A DNA stretch of 64,000 bases, taken from contig NZ_AVPG01000014.1 of the NCBI RefSeq assembly GCF_000775615.1, positions 20,580 to 84,579 of the forward strand, read 5' to 3'. Of this stretch, positions 10,001 through 17,649 are shown one piece after another (the first letter of the stretch is position 1; each line of letters begins with the position of its first letter). The position numbers were made by a program, and so were the translations under genes. This DNA is from Pontibacillus litoralis JSM 072002. Lineage in GTDB: Bacteria; Bacillota; Bacilli; Bacillales; BH030062. Under the pieces are notes generated by a model. The model was given only the letters and a program-made list of their open reading frames with translations, did not search any database and was not told where the DNA came from.

Positions 10001-10324
10001 TTTAACGATGGCGAAAAGGACCTCTTCCTGATCTCCTTAAAAGCAGGAGGAACAGGATTAAACTTAGTTGGAGCTGACACCGTGGTATTATACGACTTAT
10101 GGTGGAACCCGGCTGTCGAACAGCAAGCAGCAGACCGCGCCCACCGCATCGGCCAGAAGAGCACCGTACAAGTTGTCAAAATGATCGCCCAAGGCACGAT
10201 TGAAGAGAAAATACAAGCACTGCAAGAAAAGAAACAAGACTTGTTCGACACACTCATTCAATCAGGAGAAGGAAACCTATCCGCCTTAACAGAAGAGGAC
10301 ATTCGAGAAATATTAAGTATATAA
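7097..10324 (+). CDS. SNF2-family helicase with N-terminal SWIM zinc finger
   Basis: A 1075-residue ATPase of the bacterial SNF2/RapA-like group (B. subtilis YwqA type), thought to remodel protein-DNA or RNA polymerase complexes. The SWIM finger CxCx9CxH lies at residues 76-90 (C76, C78, C88, H90). A long uncharacterised middle region follows. The SNF2 motor starts near residue 625: Walker A DEMGLGKT (about 648-655), motif II DEAQ (about 748, a DEAH variant), LTGTPVEN, LRRTK, then helicase-C motifs SQFTS, SLKAGGTGLNL and ADRAHRIGQ (about 1010). AAAGGAG precedes the ATG. It appears monocistronic, with its own promoter and terminator. Confidence 0.92.
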   Translation: MIEITASEILELSGWLTYKRGASYYEKAAVKKLEQVNHAQTPFIQFHAQVAGNRSTPYHVHVQFFKGSGSYLSSSCSCPAFEDGMSECKHIVAVLMEIMEHYTSNRSVWKKQQTAMKERIPSLREIQEATSFVDHLIENATTEDDVMTQHKEPLQMQFELKGLSATFSTPTLSIKAGTSRLYVVKDISTFIEAWENEDEVYFTNHYTYDPKQQIMAKEDAEVLTYLAPLVKSLQFFRDYHHTRENNKELTIPEHFMEGLLERLELCEDVRVSQHSQSYPYCVKHHTFPETFALAKEGNYYAFMIKDNGFISKQIADTSYFLKDNILYKVNHSIRSTVIPIYRHLSQSLNHTQLLKQEHVEQLAGTLFPVLEAHDLLEIDPAIKNDLKREECKPIMELDKHDTGLRALLLFQYGDEVMNPFLETGRDSEQMIARNMQKERHVMRLIEQANFHWNGEVLSLQGSYNLGMFFYEILPELEKHATVVKSAEVVDMYHDLPPDMPFSFDIDESHGWFDIRFPTEDISDEDIRALFQSLKSRNNYYQLHNGKIVDLEAEAWSNTRSLIEELQLDEESFEDGVIHLPKYRALQVDTSLGVQQSEAFGQLVEAIKHPETSHEQLPSSLQADLRDYQLRGFQWLRSLSRHGFGGVLADEMGLGKTLQGLSYILAGRQERPEADPFLVVAPSSLIYNWEQEAAKFTPSLHVRVIAGAKEERREQLANLEGVDLIITSYPILRRDIDLYQPYFFQGVLLDEAQSFKNYTSLTYKAVRSIRAETAFALTGTPVENRAEELWTLFSVVMPGLLYDRKTFKQVPQSMIKKKISPFVLRRTKREVLTELPDKIQTTRYTELSKEQRQLYVGYLQEIQQQTKTQLETGGLQQNRMQILSNLTRLRQLCCHPSLFVENYQGESGKLEELRTFIQEAHENGQRLLIFSQFTSMLQLIADMVEKEGLSYYYLDGSTPSQERLAMSNQFNDGEKDLFLISLKAGGTGLNLVGADTVVLYDLWWNPAVEQQAADRAHRIGQKSTVQVVKMIAQGTIEEKIQALQEKKQDLFDTLIQSGEGNLSALTEEDIREILSI

Positions 10325-10327
10325 AAG

Positions 10328-10364
10328 AAATCCACTTGGTTTTATGTCAAGTGGATTTTTTATT
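10328..10364 (+). terminator. Intrinsic terminator after the SNF2 gene
   Basis: Perfect 11-bp stem AAATCCACTTG / CAAGTGGATTT followed by a T-rich run, four bases after the stop codon. Confidence 0.9.
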
Positions 10365-10446
10365 TAGAAAAATAAGATAATAAGTTTTGATTATTCCGAA
10401 TACATTGTATAATTTCCTACTATACCATGAGAAGGGAGAAAAAACT

Positions 10447-11391
10447 TTGAAAGCATTAGAGAAAATCAGCCAGTTTATGGGGAATACGTTTGCCATTTGG
10501 GTTATTGCCTTTGCAATTATCGCTTATTTGTTCCCGATTGGATTTACATGGATTGTTCCCTATATCGTGCCACTGCTCGGATTCATTATGTTTGGCATGG
10601 GACTATCATTAGCTAAAGAAGATTTTCAAGAAGTGGCTCGCCGCCCAAAAGATATCGCAGTTGGCGTTGGTGCCCAATTTCTCATTATGCCCCTTGTAGC
10701 ATTTGGCTTAGCAACTTTACTACCGCTATCCGATGAAGTAGCTGCGGGAGTCGTACTCGTTGGATGCTGCCCTGGCGGAACATCCTCCAACGTTATGACG
10801 TATTTATCTAAAGGCGACACCGCGCTCTCTGTCGCCATTACAGCCGTCTCCACTTTACTAGCGCCTATTGTCACACCAATTCTCGTCTTCATATTAGCGA
10901 GCCAATGGATGCCTGTTTCCGCAAGCAGTTTATTTTTATCCATTGTAAAAATCGTTCTTATCCCTATCGTGCTAGGATTTTTGTTGAAATCATGGCTTGG
11001 ATCCAAAGTGGAAGCAGGGGTAAAGGCATTACCACTCGTATCCGTCATCTCTATCGTTGCCATTGTCACTGCAGTCGTAAGTATTAATCAAGAACAAATA
11101 GCAAAAACAGGCGCTCTTATTTTTGCCATTGTTATGATACATAACATATTAGGCTATGCAATTGGTTACGGATTCGGCAAGTTGTTCGGCATGGACACTA
11201 CCAAACGGCGAGCAGTTTCCATTGAAGTTGGCATGCAAAATTCCGGGCTCGGATCCACATTGGCGATCGCACATTTGAGTCCGTTAGCTGCCGTACCTAG
11301 TGCAATCTTCAGCGTATGGCACAACATTTCAGGACCTATCATTGCAAGTATGTTTCGAAAACAGAAAAAAACCAATCATGCTTCCTCATAA
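10447..11391 (+). CDS. Bile acid:sodium symporter family transporter
   Basis: A 314-residue integral membrane protein with about nine or ten hydrophobic helices, of the SBF/BASS family (B. subtilis YocS-like). Family landmarks are GMGLSLAKEDF, GCCPGGTSSNVMTYL and EVGMQNSGLGSTLA. The substrate cannot be told; bacterial relatives carry pantoate, pyruvate or other organic anions with Na+. The start is TTG at 10447, preceded by AGAAGGGAG; the longer frame from 10387 adds 20 residues with no ribosome-binding site. It stands alone between two terminators. Confidence 0.88.
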   Translation: MKALEKISQFMGNTFAIWVIAFAIIAYLFPIGFTWIVPYIVPLLGFIMFGMGLSLAKEDFQEVARRPKDIAVGVGAQFLIMPLVAFGLATLLPLSDEVAAGVVLVGCCPGGTSSNVMTYLSKGDTALSVAITAVSTLLAPIVTPILVFILASQWMPVSASSLFLSIVKIVLIPIVLGFLLKSWLGSKVEAGVKALPLVSVISIVAIVTAVVSINQEQIAKTGALIFAIVMIHNILGYAIGYGFGKLFGMDTTKRRAVSIEVGMQNSGLGSTLAIAHLSPLAAVPSAIFSVWHNISGPIIASMFRKQKKTNHASS

Positions 11392-11423
11392 AACGACGAG
11401 CACATTTCGTCGTTTTATTTTTT
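11390..11423. terminator. Bidirectional intrinsic terminator
   Basis: Perfect stem AAAACGACGA / TCGTCGTTTT with T-rich sequence on the plus side, between the convergent symporter and DUF2252 genes. It overlaps the stop codon of the symporter and the end of the DUF2252 frame. Confidence 0.85.
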
Positions 11424-12743
11424 CTTATTGTATTGTTCGTGCCATTGCTGAAATAGACGATAATCCTCTTCTACATGTCTTTGATAAAAGGTCGACCAAA
11501 CTTGCAGCTCCTTGACAAAACCGTCCTTATCGTCACCTATCGCTTTTAAGATTTCTTCTTCACTATGGTATTCCAGAAGTCCATTATCTATATCTTCATC
11601 TGCTCGAGCATGAATTTTGGCTGTGATTTTGCCCATAATTTTCACCGTTTTATCCATATCATCATAATCTTGCAAATGACTCTCCTTTAAATCCTTATCA
11701 TAAGCCGAGCGCTCTCTCACATAGAAGTCTCGCCCATTCATCGTGAAATACCCTAAATAAGGATCTGCCATATGGTGCATCGCCTTTTGCGTATCCATTA
11801 CACGCTCCCCTTGATGCTGGTGCAACGTTTCTTCATAAGGAAAAAAATAAGCAGGGATAGGGGTCCGTGCTTCCTTCGCTTCTAAAATAATATCATCAAA
11901 GTGAGCATCGTCATGCGTCCCTTCAATTAAAATGTAAAAACGCTTTAAGCCGGTAGAACCAATACCTGTGCCTATCTTCTTCACAATATCTTTAATTTCA
12001 TAATGCTCTTCGTCGTGAAAATGCTTAGCAGGTATACTTTCTAAATACTGTCCCCAAGCTCGTTTGATTGCTTTAAACTCATTGTTAGAAACAGAGGAAA
12101 GCTTGATCTTCTCCCGATTAAACACTCGCTCCCCTTCATCATTAATCATCGTTTGCTTTTCTAATTCATGCGTAGCCTTGCGCTCTTCTAACTTTTTCAG
12201 CGCCTTCTTAATCGCACTTTTTGTATGTTCAACCGTAAAACGAGTCGTCACGGGATTTTCCTTACGCTCAGCGAACTTCTTAAGCTGCTTACAATACGCC
12301 TTCGCATATCTCGCTACAAAATCATCCTGATTCGATTCACTAAACCCGAGTTGATTTGCAAACAAGCGAATACTTACGACCATACGAAGCACATCATACA
12401 AATAAGAACCAAGATATCCCTCATCAAAATCATCTACATCAAACACAATTTCCCCTTGCTCATTCTGAAACGCGCTGAAATTGTTAAAATGCAAATCACC
12501 CATAATCCAGGTTGGTTTATCATTGGGAGTATGATAAGAAAAAGGAATATTCGATACATCATAATAAAATAAATACGCACTACCACGGAAAAAGCTAAAC
12601 GCATCCGCCACCATCTTCTCATACTTCAAACGCCTCGCCGACTGACTTAACTCCATAATTTCCCCATCAAACTGCTCTAAAATGGTCTTTAACCGTTGCT
12701 CTCGTAACAAACTTTTCGTATGCATAATCCGGCTCTTGCTCAT
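11415..12743 (-). CDS. DUF2252 family protein
   Basis: A 442-residue soluble protein of the DUF2252 family, which has an aminoglycoside-phosphotransferase/kinase-like fold but no established substrate. Landmarks are FFRGSAYLFYYDV, the catalytic-loop-like GDLHFNNFSAF and the metal-loop-like FDVDDFDEGYLG in the N-terminal 140 residues. Length is typical. ATG is preceded by GGAGGGTGATTTAA. It is monocistronic. A small-molecule or protein kinase role is plausible from the fold but unproven. Confidence 0.85.
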   Translation of the reverse strand: MSKSRIMHTKSLLREQRLKTILEQFDGEIMELSQSARRLKYEKMVADAFSFFRGSAYLFYYDVSNIPFSYHTPNDKPTWIMGDLHFNNFSAFQNEQGEIVFDVDDFDEGYLGSYLYDVLRMVVSIRLFANQLGFSESNQDDFVARYAKAYCKQLKKFAERKENPVTTRFTVEHTKSAIKKALKKLEERKATHELEKQTMINDEGERVFNREKIKLSSVSNNEFKAIKRAWGQYLESIPAKHFHDEEHYEIKDIVKKIGTGIGSTGLKRFYILIEGTHDDAHFDDIILEAKEARTPIPAYFFPYEETLHQHQGERVMDTQKAMHHMADPYLGYFTMNGRDFYVRERSAYDKDLKESHLQDYDDMDKTVKIMGKITAKIHARADEDIDNGLLEYHSEEEILKAIGDDKDGFVKELQVWSTFYQRHVEEDYRLFQQWHEQYNKKK

Positions 12744-13067
12744 TTAAATCACCCTCCTCTCTTTATTTTGAAGGGACGGACAAGCATAGTAAAGAGAAAT
12801 GAAACGAAGTAGAGCGATTTTTGTCGAAAGGAATCTACATTCGTTTCACCTCTGTGACCAGTTCGGCGTTTATGTATGTTTAGTTTCACATGGTAATGAG
12901 GTAAGCGTTTCTGCAATGCTTCTTCTTTCCATCAATCAAGCGGAACCCCCTCCGTTATTTACATAAATAGGAATATCCTCCTTCTAAACTATCTTATCCA
13001 TTTGGCTATCTTACAGAAATATAGTAAACTGTACATTGCTGAATTAGATTCGAGAAGGGTTGATAGT
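12744..13067. other. Intergenic region between divergent genes, no gene seen
   Basis: About 320 bases between the DUF2252 and SEC-C genes, which must hold both promoters. The only recognisable piece is AATCAAGCGG near 12936-12945, which matches the tail of the interspersed element at 3901-4020, so a decayed copy is possible. No convincing small ORF or RNA. Confidence 0.4.
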
Positions 13068-14093
13068 ATGGTAGAACCAGGTAGAAATGAACCGTGTCCT
13101 TGTGGCAGCGGGAAAAAATATAAGAAATGTTGCAAAAATGTAAAAGTTACTTCTTTTCCTAAGGAGCTTGTAGATGAGGAGCTACATTATTTACTAAATC
13201 AATTAAACGAGTTCACACATAGACATTATGGATTCCATATTCCGAGAGTTCCAGTGAAAACAGATCAGAAGTTATACAATCTAATGTCTGTACTGCATAC
13301 TTCCTTGTTCAGTCCATTACAAGATGGTACACGCATAGTCGATACTTTCATTAAGCAACGGATTAATGACGTGAAACGACCGGCTACGAAAGAGTCGTTC
13401 CAACAGTGGACAGATGTACAAATTGGTATTTTTCACGTTGAAGAAAAAATGGATTCCGTTACGCTGAAGATGAAGAACTTATTCACGGATGCTACGACGA
13501 CTATTTATATGGAAAACAGCCAAGATACTCCTTATTTTGTCGGGATTGTTGGAGCGTGGGGACAGCATCATCGTTTCTTACCATTCTCTTTTCCTATGAC
13601 TGAAAGTACGTTTAAACGATATAAGGATCCATTGGACCAAGAATATGCCGTAAATTCAAATGGTCGTTCTCTACATCAATATTTCCAAGACACCTTCTTG
13701 CATCAGTTATTGCGTATTGCTGATATCATGAAGCATCCAATCAAAGAGGATTTCATGGATAAGTGGGAAGGAAAGCCTGAGCAGCATGAGGTAATGGAGC
13801 TGTTTGAGCAACAAGTGGATATGGAAATCTTTTCACAAGAAGAGGTCGATCATATTAAGCAATTCTGGATGGTGTATTGTGATAATCAACAACCGAATAT
13901 TCGTAAACCAGAAGTATTTGCGGCAACGTTAGAGTACTTCTTTGGAACCGATCCCTTATTCGGAGAACCTCGTAACGTCACACAAAAAGGACTAGGAGCG
14001 AAATACGGAGTCAGTGCAAACACGATTTCGAAACGTTCTAGTAATATGTCCACTATTTTTCATGACATGTTCCAAAAAGGGAGAGCACAGTAA
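13068..14093 (+). CDS. SEC-C zinc-motif protein with C-terminal HTH-like segment
   Basis: A 341-residue protein. The N-terminal SEC-C motif PGRNEPCPCGSGKKYKKCC (residues 4-22) binds zinc in SecA and in many unrelated proteins. The middle is not a family I can name. The C-terminus (QKGLGAKYGVSANTISKRSS, about 300-320) looks like a helix-turn-helix. The whole protein is paralogous to the N-terminal half of the 632-residue protein at 35762-37660. ATG at 13068 has AGAAGGG upstream; the longer frame from 13002 lacks one. Probably a cytosolic nucleic-acid- or ribosome-associated protein, by inference only. Confidence 0.8.
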   Translation: MVEPGRNEPCPCGSGKKYKKCCKNVKVTSFPKELVDEELHYLLNQLNEFTHRHYGFHIPRVPVKTDQKLYNLMSVLHTSLFSPLQDGTRIVDTFIKQRINDVKRPATKESFQQWTDVQIGIFHVEEKMDSVTLKMKNLFTDATTTIYMENSQDTPYFVGIVGAWGQHHRFLPFSFPMTESTFKRYKDPLDQEYAVNSNGRSLHQYFQDTFLHQLLRIADIMKHPIKEDFMDKWEGKPEQHEVMELFEQQVDMEIFSQEEVDHIKQFWMVYCDNQQPNIRKPEVFAATLEYFFGTDPLFGEPRNVTQKGLGAKYGVSANTISKRSSNMSTIFHDMFQKGRAQ

Positions 14094-14099
14094 CCAGAA

Positions 14100-14136
14100 A
14101 GTAGCACCGACTGTTTAGTAGTTGGTGCTACTTTTG
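14100..14136 (+). terminator. Intrinsic terminator after the SEC-C gene
   Basis: Twelve-pair stem AGTAGCACCGAC / GTTGGTGCTACT (one G-U) followed by TTTTGT. Confidence 0.85.
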
Positions 14137-14154
14137 TATATTACGCTCGTCTTC

Positions 14155-14388
14155 CTATTCTTTTAATAAATTATAGACAATCCCTAGTAATCCTAGCAAA
14201 CTTATTCCCGCCGTGATCACTCCACCTGTGTAGGCAACCCATCCGGACATGAAAATGAGAAATACGATTCCGATCAGGCTCACAATTAGCGCCACCCAAT
14301 AAAATAGTTTCATCAAAATGGACGACTGACAATATTTCGTCAATGCCAGTGTACATATAAAAAAGATGATATTTAACAACATAACCAT
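14155..14388 (-). CDS. Small membrane protein, unknown
   Basis: A 77-residue, strongly hydrophobic protein with three probable membrane helices (about residues 3-20, 26-45 and 48-72). No family recognised. Start chosen at 14388, where GGGGTG lies six bases upstream; the frame extends to 14421 without a ribosome-binding site. It is convergent with the SEC-C gene and divergent from the chemoreceptor. Confidence 0.6.
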   Translation of the reverse strand: MVMLLNIIFFICTLALTKYCQSSILMKLFYWVALIVSLIGIVFLIFMSGWVAYTGGVITAGISLLGLLGIVYNLLKE

Positions 14389-14477
14389 ACCATTCACCCC
14401 TATATTTACATACATTACCACATAAACGTGTAGGCCATTTAAATGTACTGTAAAAGTTTCTTTATTTTTAAAATGGA

Positions 14478-14504
14478 TTAAGAATGTAGCAATAAATCCG
14501 ATAT
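14478..14504 (+). promoter_or_regulatory. Candidate sigma-D (motility) promoter of the chemoreceptor
   Basis: TTAA, 15 bases, then TCCGATAT, which matches seven of eight bases of the B. subtilis SigD -10 element (GCCGATAT); the -35 matches TAAA at three of four. It lies about 97 bases before the chemoreceptor start codon, which suits a gene of the motility regulon. Confidence 0.5.
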
Positions 14505-14600
14505 TAGTGATAAAGGATTGCTACGCATATTGTACCGAAAGATGGCGGAAATGAACATACATATGTAGCAGTAATTTCAAGTAGGGAGGATCCTGTTACA

Positions 14601-16598
14601 GTGAAGATAAAAGCTTTTTTGAATAAATCATTGCAAAGACAAATTTTAATACCTTTTTTAACCCTTATTATCGTCAGCGGCCTAGCTATGGGTGCTGTTA
14701 GTTTTACCTTTAGCGTTTCTCGAACAACAGATGAGCTTTCGCAAAGTGTAAATCAACAAATAATTGGATTAGACGGCTCACTTGATGACTTTTACCAAAT
14801 TCAAGAAAATATACTAAGAAGTTTCGCTGATAATCCAAAGATACAAAACTATAACGATTTTAAAATGGATACTCTTCAGCTATTTTCTAATACGGAACGA
14901 ATGAGTGAAGCAATTACTTCTGTATATTTCGCAGCGGAAAAGAATGGCGAAATGATTCACTCTTCAAACGTATCATTGCCTAAAGGTTACAAACCGCAAG
15001 AAAGACCTTGGTATACAGAGGCAATCGAGAATGAAGGGAAAGTTATTTGGACAGACCCATTTATCGACCAGGCTACAGATCAACTCATCATTAGCACCGC
15101 TACAACCGTCAAGAAGGGGAATGATGTGCAAGGAGTTGTATCATTAAATATTACGCTAGATTCCTTCATTCAATTAATTGATGATGTCCAAATAGGTGAG
15201 GATGGGTATGCAGCATTACTTGACTCAAAGGGAATGGTACTTGCTCATCCGAATGAGGAATACGTCAATACCGATTATTCCGGTTCAAGCGCATATAAGC
15301 AAATTCAAGCCAATGAAAGTCGTAATGATATTATTCATTACACCGACCAAGGCGATGAGAAAATTATGTCCTATGTCACGAATGATCGAACGAATATTAT
15401 TTTAGTAGGTACGCTTTACAAATCAGAGTTGATTCAGCAAGCCACGCCGATTCTGATTCCCATTGCGATTAGCTTAGTTATTGTCATTGTTTTGTCCATC
15501 ATCGTTTCCATTATGACGACACGTCGATTGACGAAACCTATCCATCAATTGCAAGCCAACATGGAAGAAGTGAATCAAGGAGATCTCCGCGTCTCCTTGG
15601 TTCAAGACGGACAAAATGAAATCGCACAATTATCTAGCCGTGTTCAAGATATGAAAGAAGGCTTGCGATCCATTATTGAAGATGTCACAAAAACGTCTCA
15701 CATTTTATCTAGTCAAGGTGAGGAACTTTCCCTTTCCGCACAAGAGGTGAAAAGTGGAAGTGAACAAATCGCCTCGACAATGCAAGAGCTATCCTCAGGA
15801 GCAGAAACACAGGCACACAGTTCAAGCCATTTGACCGAGCTAATGGACGAATTCGGCAAACATATCCGCTCTGCCGATGAAAAAGGATCTCATATTTCAA
15901 GTTCATCCAAAGAAGTGCTTGCGATGACTAAAGAAGGTAGCATATTAATGAACCAATCCGTTGATCAAATGATGACTATTGACTTGATTGTGAAAGAAGC
16001 AGTAGATAAAGTAAAAGGCTTAGACCAGCACTCCCGAAAAATTAATAAACTCGTGGATGTCATCAGCGATATAGCCGAACAAACCAACCTTCTTTCATTG
16101 AACGCAGCCATTGAAGCAGCAAGAGCAGGGGAGCACGGTAAAGGATTCGCAGTTGTTGCCGATGAAGTCCGCAAACTAGCTGAGCAAGTATCTGCCTCTG
16201 TTGGAGATATTACAAGCATTGTGCAGAACATCCAAAATGAATCGAATTTAGTAGCCAGCTCCCTAGAGATCGGATACGAAGAAGTGGACAACGGCTCCAA
16301 ACAAATTAAGAAAACAGGGGAAACATTTCAAGTCATCGAGCAATCCATTTCAGATATGGTTGAAAATATCCAACACATTTCAACCAACTTAAAAGAAATA
16401 ACAGAAAACAGCCAACAAATGAATGAATCCATTGAAGAAATTGCTTCCGTAGCAGAAGAGTCCGCGGCCGGAGTAGAACAAACCGCCGCATCGGCTCAAC
16501 AATCAAGCAGCTCGATGGAGGAAATCTCATCAAGTATTCACAACTTAGCAAACATAGCCCAAAAACTAACCGAACAAGTAGAAAAATACCGAGTATAA
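14601..16598 (+). CDS. Methyl-accepting chemotaxis protein (dCache-HAMP-MCP)
   Basis: Transmembrane chemoreceptor of 665 residues. TM1 is at about 15-38 and TM2 at about 282-306; between them is a dCache-type ligand domain with the [20 protein letters not shown] and TDQLIIS hallmarks of McpA/B/C/TlpA-like receptors that bind amino acids or other small ligands. HAMP covers about 307-360 and the signalling domain about 380-665, with tip [20 protein letters not shown]. It starts with GTG preceded by GGAGGATCC. Monocistronic, with a sigma-D-like promoter. The ligand is not predictable from sequence alone. Confidence 0.93.
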   Translation: MKIKAFLNKSLQRQILIPFLTLIIVSGLAMGAVSFTFSVSRTTDELSQSVNQQIIGLDGSLDDFYQIQENILRSFADNPKIQNYNDFKMDTLQLFSNTERMSEAITSVYFAAEKNGEMIHSSNVSLPKGYKPQERPWYTEAIENEGKVIWTDPFIDQATDQLIISTATTVKKGNDVQGVVSLNITLDSFIQLIDDVQIGEDGYAALLDSKGMVLAHPNEEYVNTDYSGSSAYKQIQANESRNDIIHYTDQGDEKIMSYVTNDRTNIILVGTLYKSELIQQATPILIPIAISLVIVIVLSIIVSIMTTRRLTKPIHQLQANMEEVNQGDLRVSLVQDGQNEIAQLSSRVQDMKEGLRSIIEDVTKTSHILSSQGEELSLSAQEVKSGSEQIASTMQELSSGAETQAHSSSHLTELMDEFGKHIRSADEKGSHISSSSKEVLAMTKEGSILMNQSVDQMMTIDLIVKEAVDKVKGLDQHSRKINKLVDVISDIAEQTNLLSLNAAIEAARAGEHGKGFAVVADEVRKLAEQVSASVGDITSIVQNIQNESNLVASSLEIGYEEVDNGSKQIKKTGETFQVIEQSISDMVENIQHISTNLKEITENSQQMNESIEEIASVAEESAAGVEQTAASAQQSSSSMEEISSSIHNLANIAQKLTEQVEKYRV

Positions 16599-16606
16599 TC
16601 CATCAC

Positions 16607-16636
16607 AAAGCCCCAGATACGTCTGGGGCTTTATTC
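16607..16636 (+). terminator. Intrinsic terminator after the chemoreceptor
   Basis: Perfect 11-bp stem AAAGCCCCAGA / TCTGGGGCTTT with a TTATT tail. On the other strand it also follows the small ORF ending at 16635. Confidence 0.88.
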
Positions 16637-16763
16637 ATTCTATTAGCCGCAAATGCTCCTTCAATCGCTCAATCACCTCTAGCGCCGAAGCAGATTCCCC
16701 CCGTTCCACCTCTCCTATAATATACTCTAGTATATCCCGAATATCATGCTCCTCCACGTCCAT
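16635..16763 (-). CDS. Small acidic protein, 42 aa
   Basis: A short frame that begins MDVEEHDIRDILEYIIGEVE and ends IERLKEHLRLIE. It is charged, probably helical, with no cysteine or membrane segment. The ATG is preceded by a purine-rich GAGGGGGAGGGG. The frame ends right at the shared terminator, which supports expression. It lies just downstream of the 21-bp repeat array. Not a family I can name. Confidence 0.5.
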   Translation of the reverse strand: MDVEEHDIRDILEYIIGEVERGESASALEVIERLKEHLRLIE

Positions 16764-16822
16764 CCCCTCCCCCTCATACTATGTATATTCCCCCATTAAG
16801 ATAAGCGTGCACTTGGTCAGAT

Positions 16823-17074
16823 GGCGATCATGAAACGTGAAAAAGGCGATCCTCTCTGACCAATAGGCGATCGCGAAACGGGAAAAAGCGATCGCGAAAC
16901 GGGAAAAAGCGATCCTCTCTGACCAATAGGCGATCGCGAAACCGGAAAAGGCGATCCGCTCTGAACAATAGGCGATCGCGAAACCGGAAAAGGCGATCCT
17001 CTCTGGCCAATAGGCGATCGCGAAACCGGAAAAGGCGATCCGCTCTGGCCAATAGGCGATCGCGAAACACTCCT
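16823..17074. repeat. Tandem repeat array A, 12 units of 21 bp
   Basis: Twelve consecutive 21-bp units with constant phase. Two subtypes mostly alternate, giving a 42-bp dimer: one begins AGGCGATCGCGAAAC, the other AGGCGATCCTCTCTGACCA or AGGCGATCCGCTCTG. Every unit carries one GATC, and six carry the palindrome GCGATCGC. The array lies between the sigma-factor terminator and a small ORF. The 92-codon frame through it is only a product of the 7-codon unit. Part of the second subtype matches array B (20925-21745). Confidence 0.92.
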
Positions 17075-17090
17075 AGCCCCATCCGCTTGT

Positions 17091-17138
17091 AAAAAAGCTG
17101 CCGCATCGGCCTAATATATTAGGCGTTGGCGACAGCTT
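17091..17138 (-). terminator. Terminator overlapping the 3' end of the ECF sigma gene
   Basis: On the minus strand AAGCTGTCGC pairs with GCGGCAGCTT (one G-U), enclosing a second inverted repeat GCCTAATATATTAGGC, and is followed by six T. The first arm lies within the last codons and the stop codon TAA lies within the inner hairpin, so translation to the end of the gene could compete with terminator folding. Confidence 0.8.
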
Positions 17139-17628
17139 CTTGTTGAATGCTCTTTTTCGCGCGGTGCAGACGTGATTTTACTGCTGCTGGCGAAAGGTGC
17201 AGTTTATGGGCAATTTCTTTTTCCTTTAATTGTTCATAGTAATTTAACTGAAAGACCATGCGTAATTTCGGCGACAGCGCTTTTACTTTTCGCTTAATTT
17301 TATCTTCTAACAATTTTTGTTCATACGCTAATTCAACTTCTGATACATGGCTTAGGTCTCGTTGGATTGGCATCGGGACTTCGTCTGTTGGCAGCAGTAC
17401 TTCTTTCTTCTCTCTTCGCAAAACATCAATCGCTGTTCTAGACGTGATGGTACGTAGCCAGGCAGCTGTTTTCACTTCGTCTTTTATCTCCCCTAAATGA
17501 TGGTAAGCTTTCAGAAAGGATTCCTGCAACACGTCTTCAGCTAAGCCGTGGTCTTTTATTATTTTCAATGCTGTAAAATAAACCGTGTTATAGTGTTCTC
17601 TATATAGATCATGAAAGTCTAATTCCAT
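17119..17628 (-). CDS. ECF-type RNA polymerase sigma factor
   Basis: A 169-residue extracytoplasmic-function sigma factor. Region 2 includes GLAEDVLQESFLKAYHHL (about residues 27-45) and region 4 the helix-turn-helix KEKEIAHKLHLSPAAVKSRL (about 133-152). No anti-sigma gene is visible next to it. It starts 21 bases after the ABC permease stop, with GAGGATAGG upstream of the ATG, so it is most likely the last gene of the GntR/ABC operon. Regulation by the transport module or by transcription level is inferred. Confidence 0.88.
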   Translation of the reverse strand: MELDFHDLYREHYNTVYFTALKIIKDHGLAEDVLQESFLKAYHHLGEIKDEVKTAAWLRTITSRTAIDVLRREKKEVLLPTDEVPMPIQRDLSHVSEVELAYEQKLLEDKIKRKVKALSPKLRMVFQLNYYEQLKEKEIAHKLHLSPAAVKSRLHRAKKSIQQEAVANA

Positions 17629-17649
17629 GGCCCTATCCTCGCTTTACGT

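Noticed and set aside
10626..11069. A 147-codon minus-strand ORF.
   Set aside because: Antisense to the symporter gene.
16828..17106. A 92-codon minus-strand ORF of RDRLLAR/EDRLFRF heptads.
   Set aside because: It is array A read in frame, with no ribosome-binding site.
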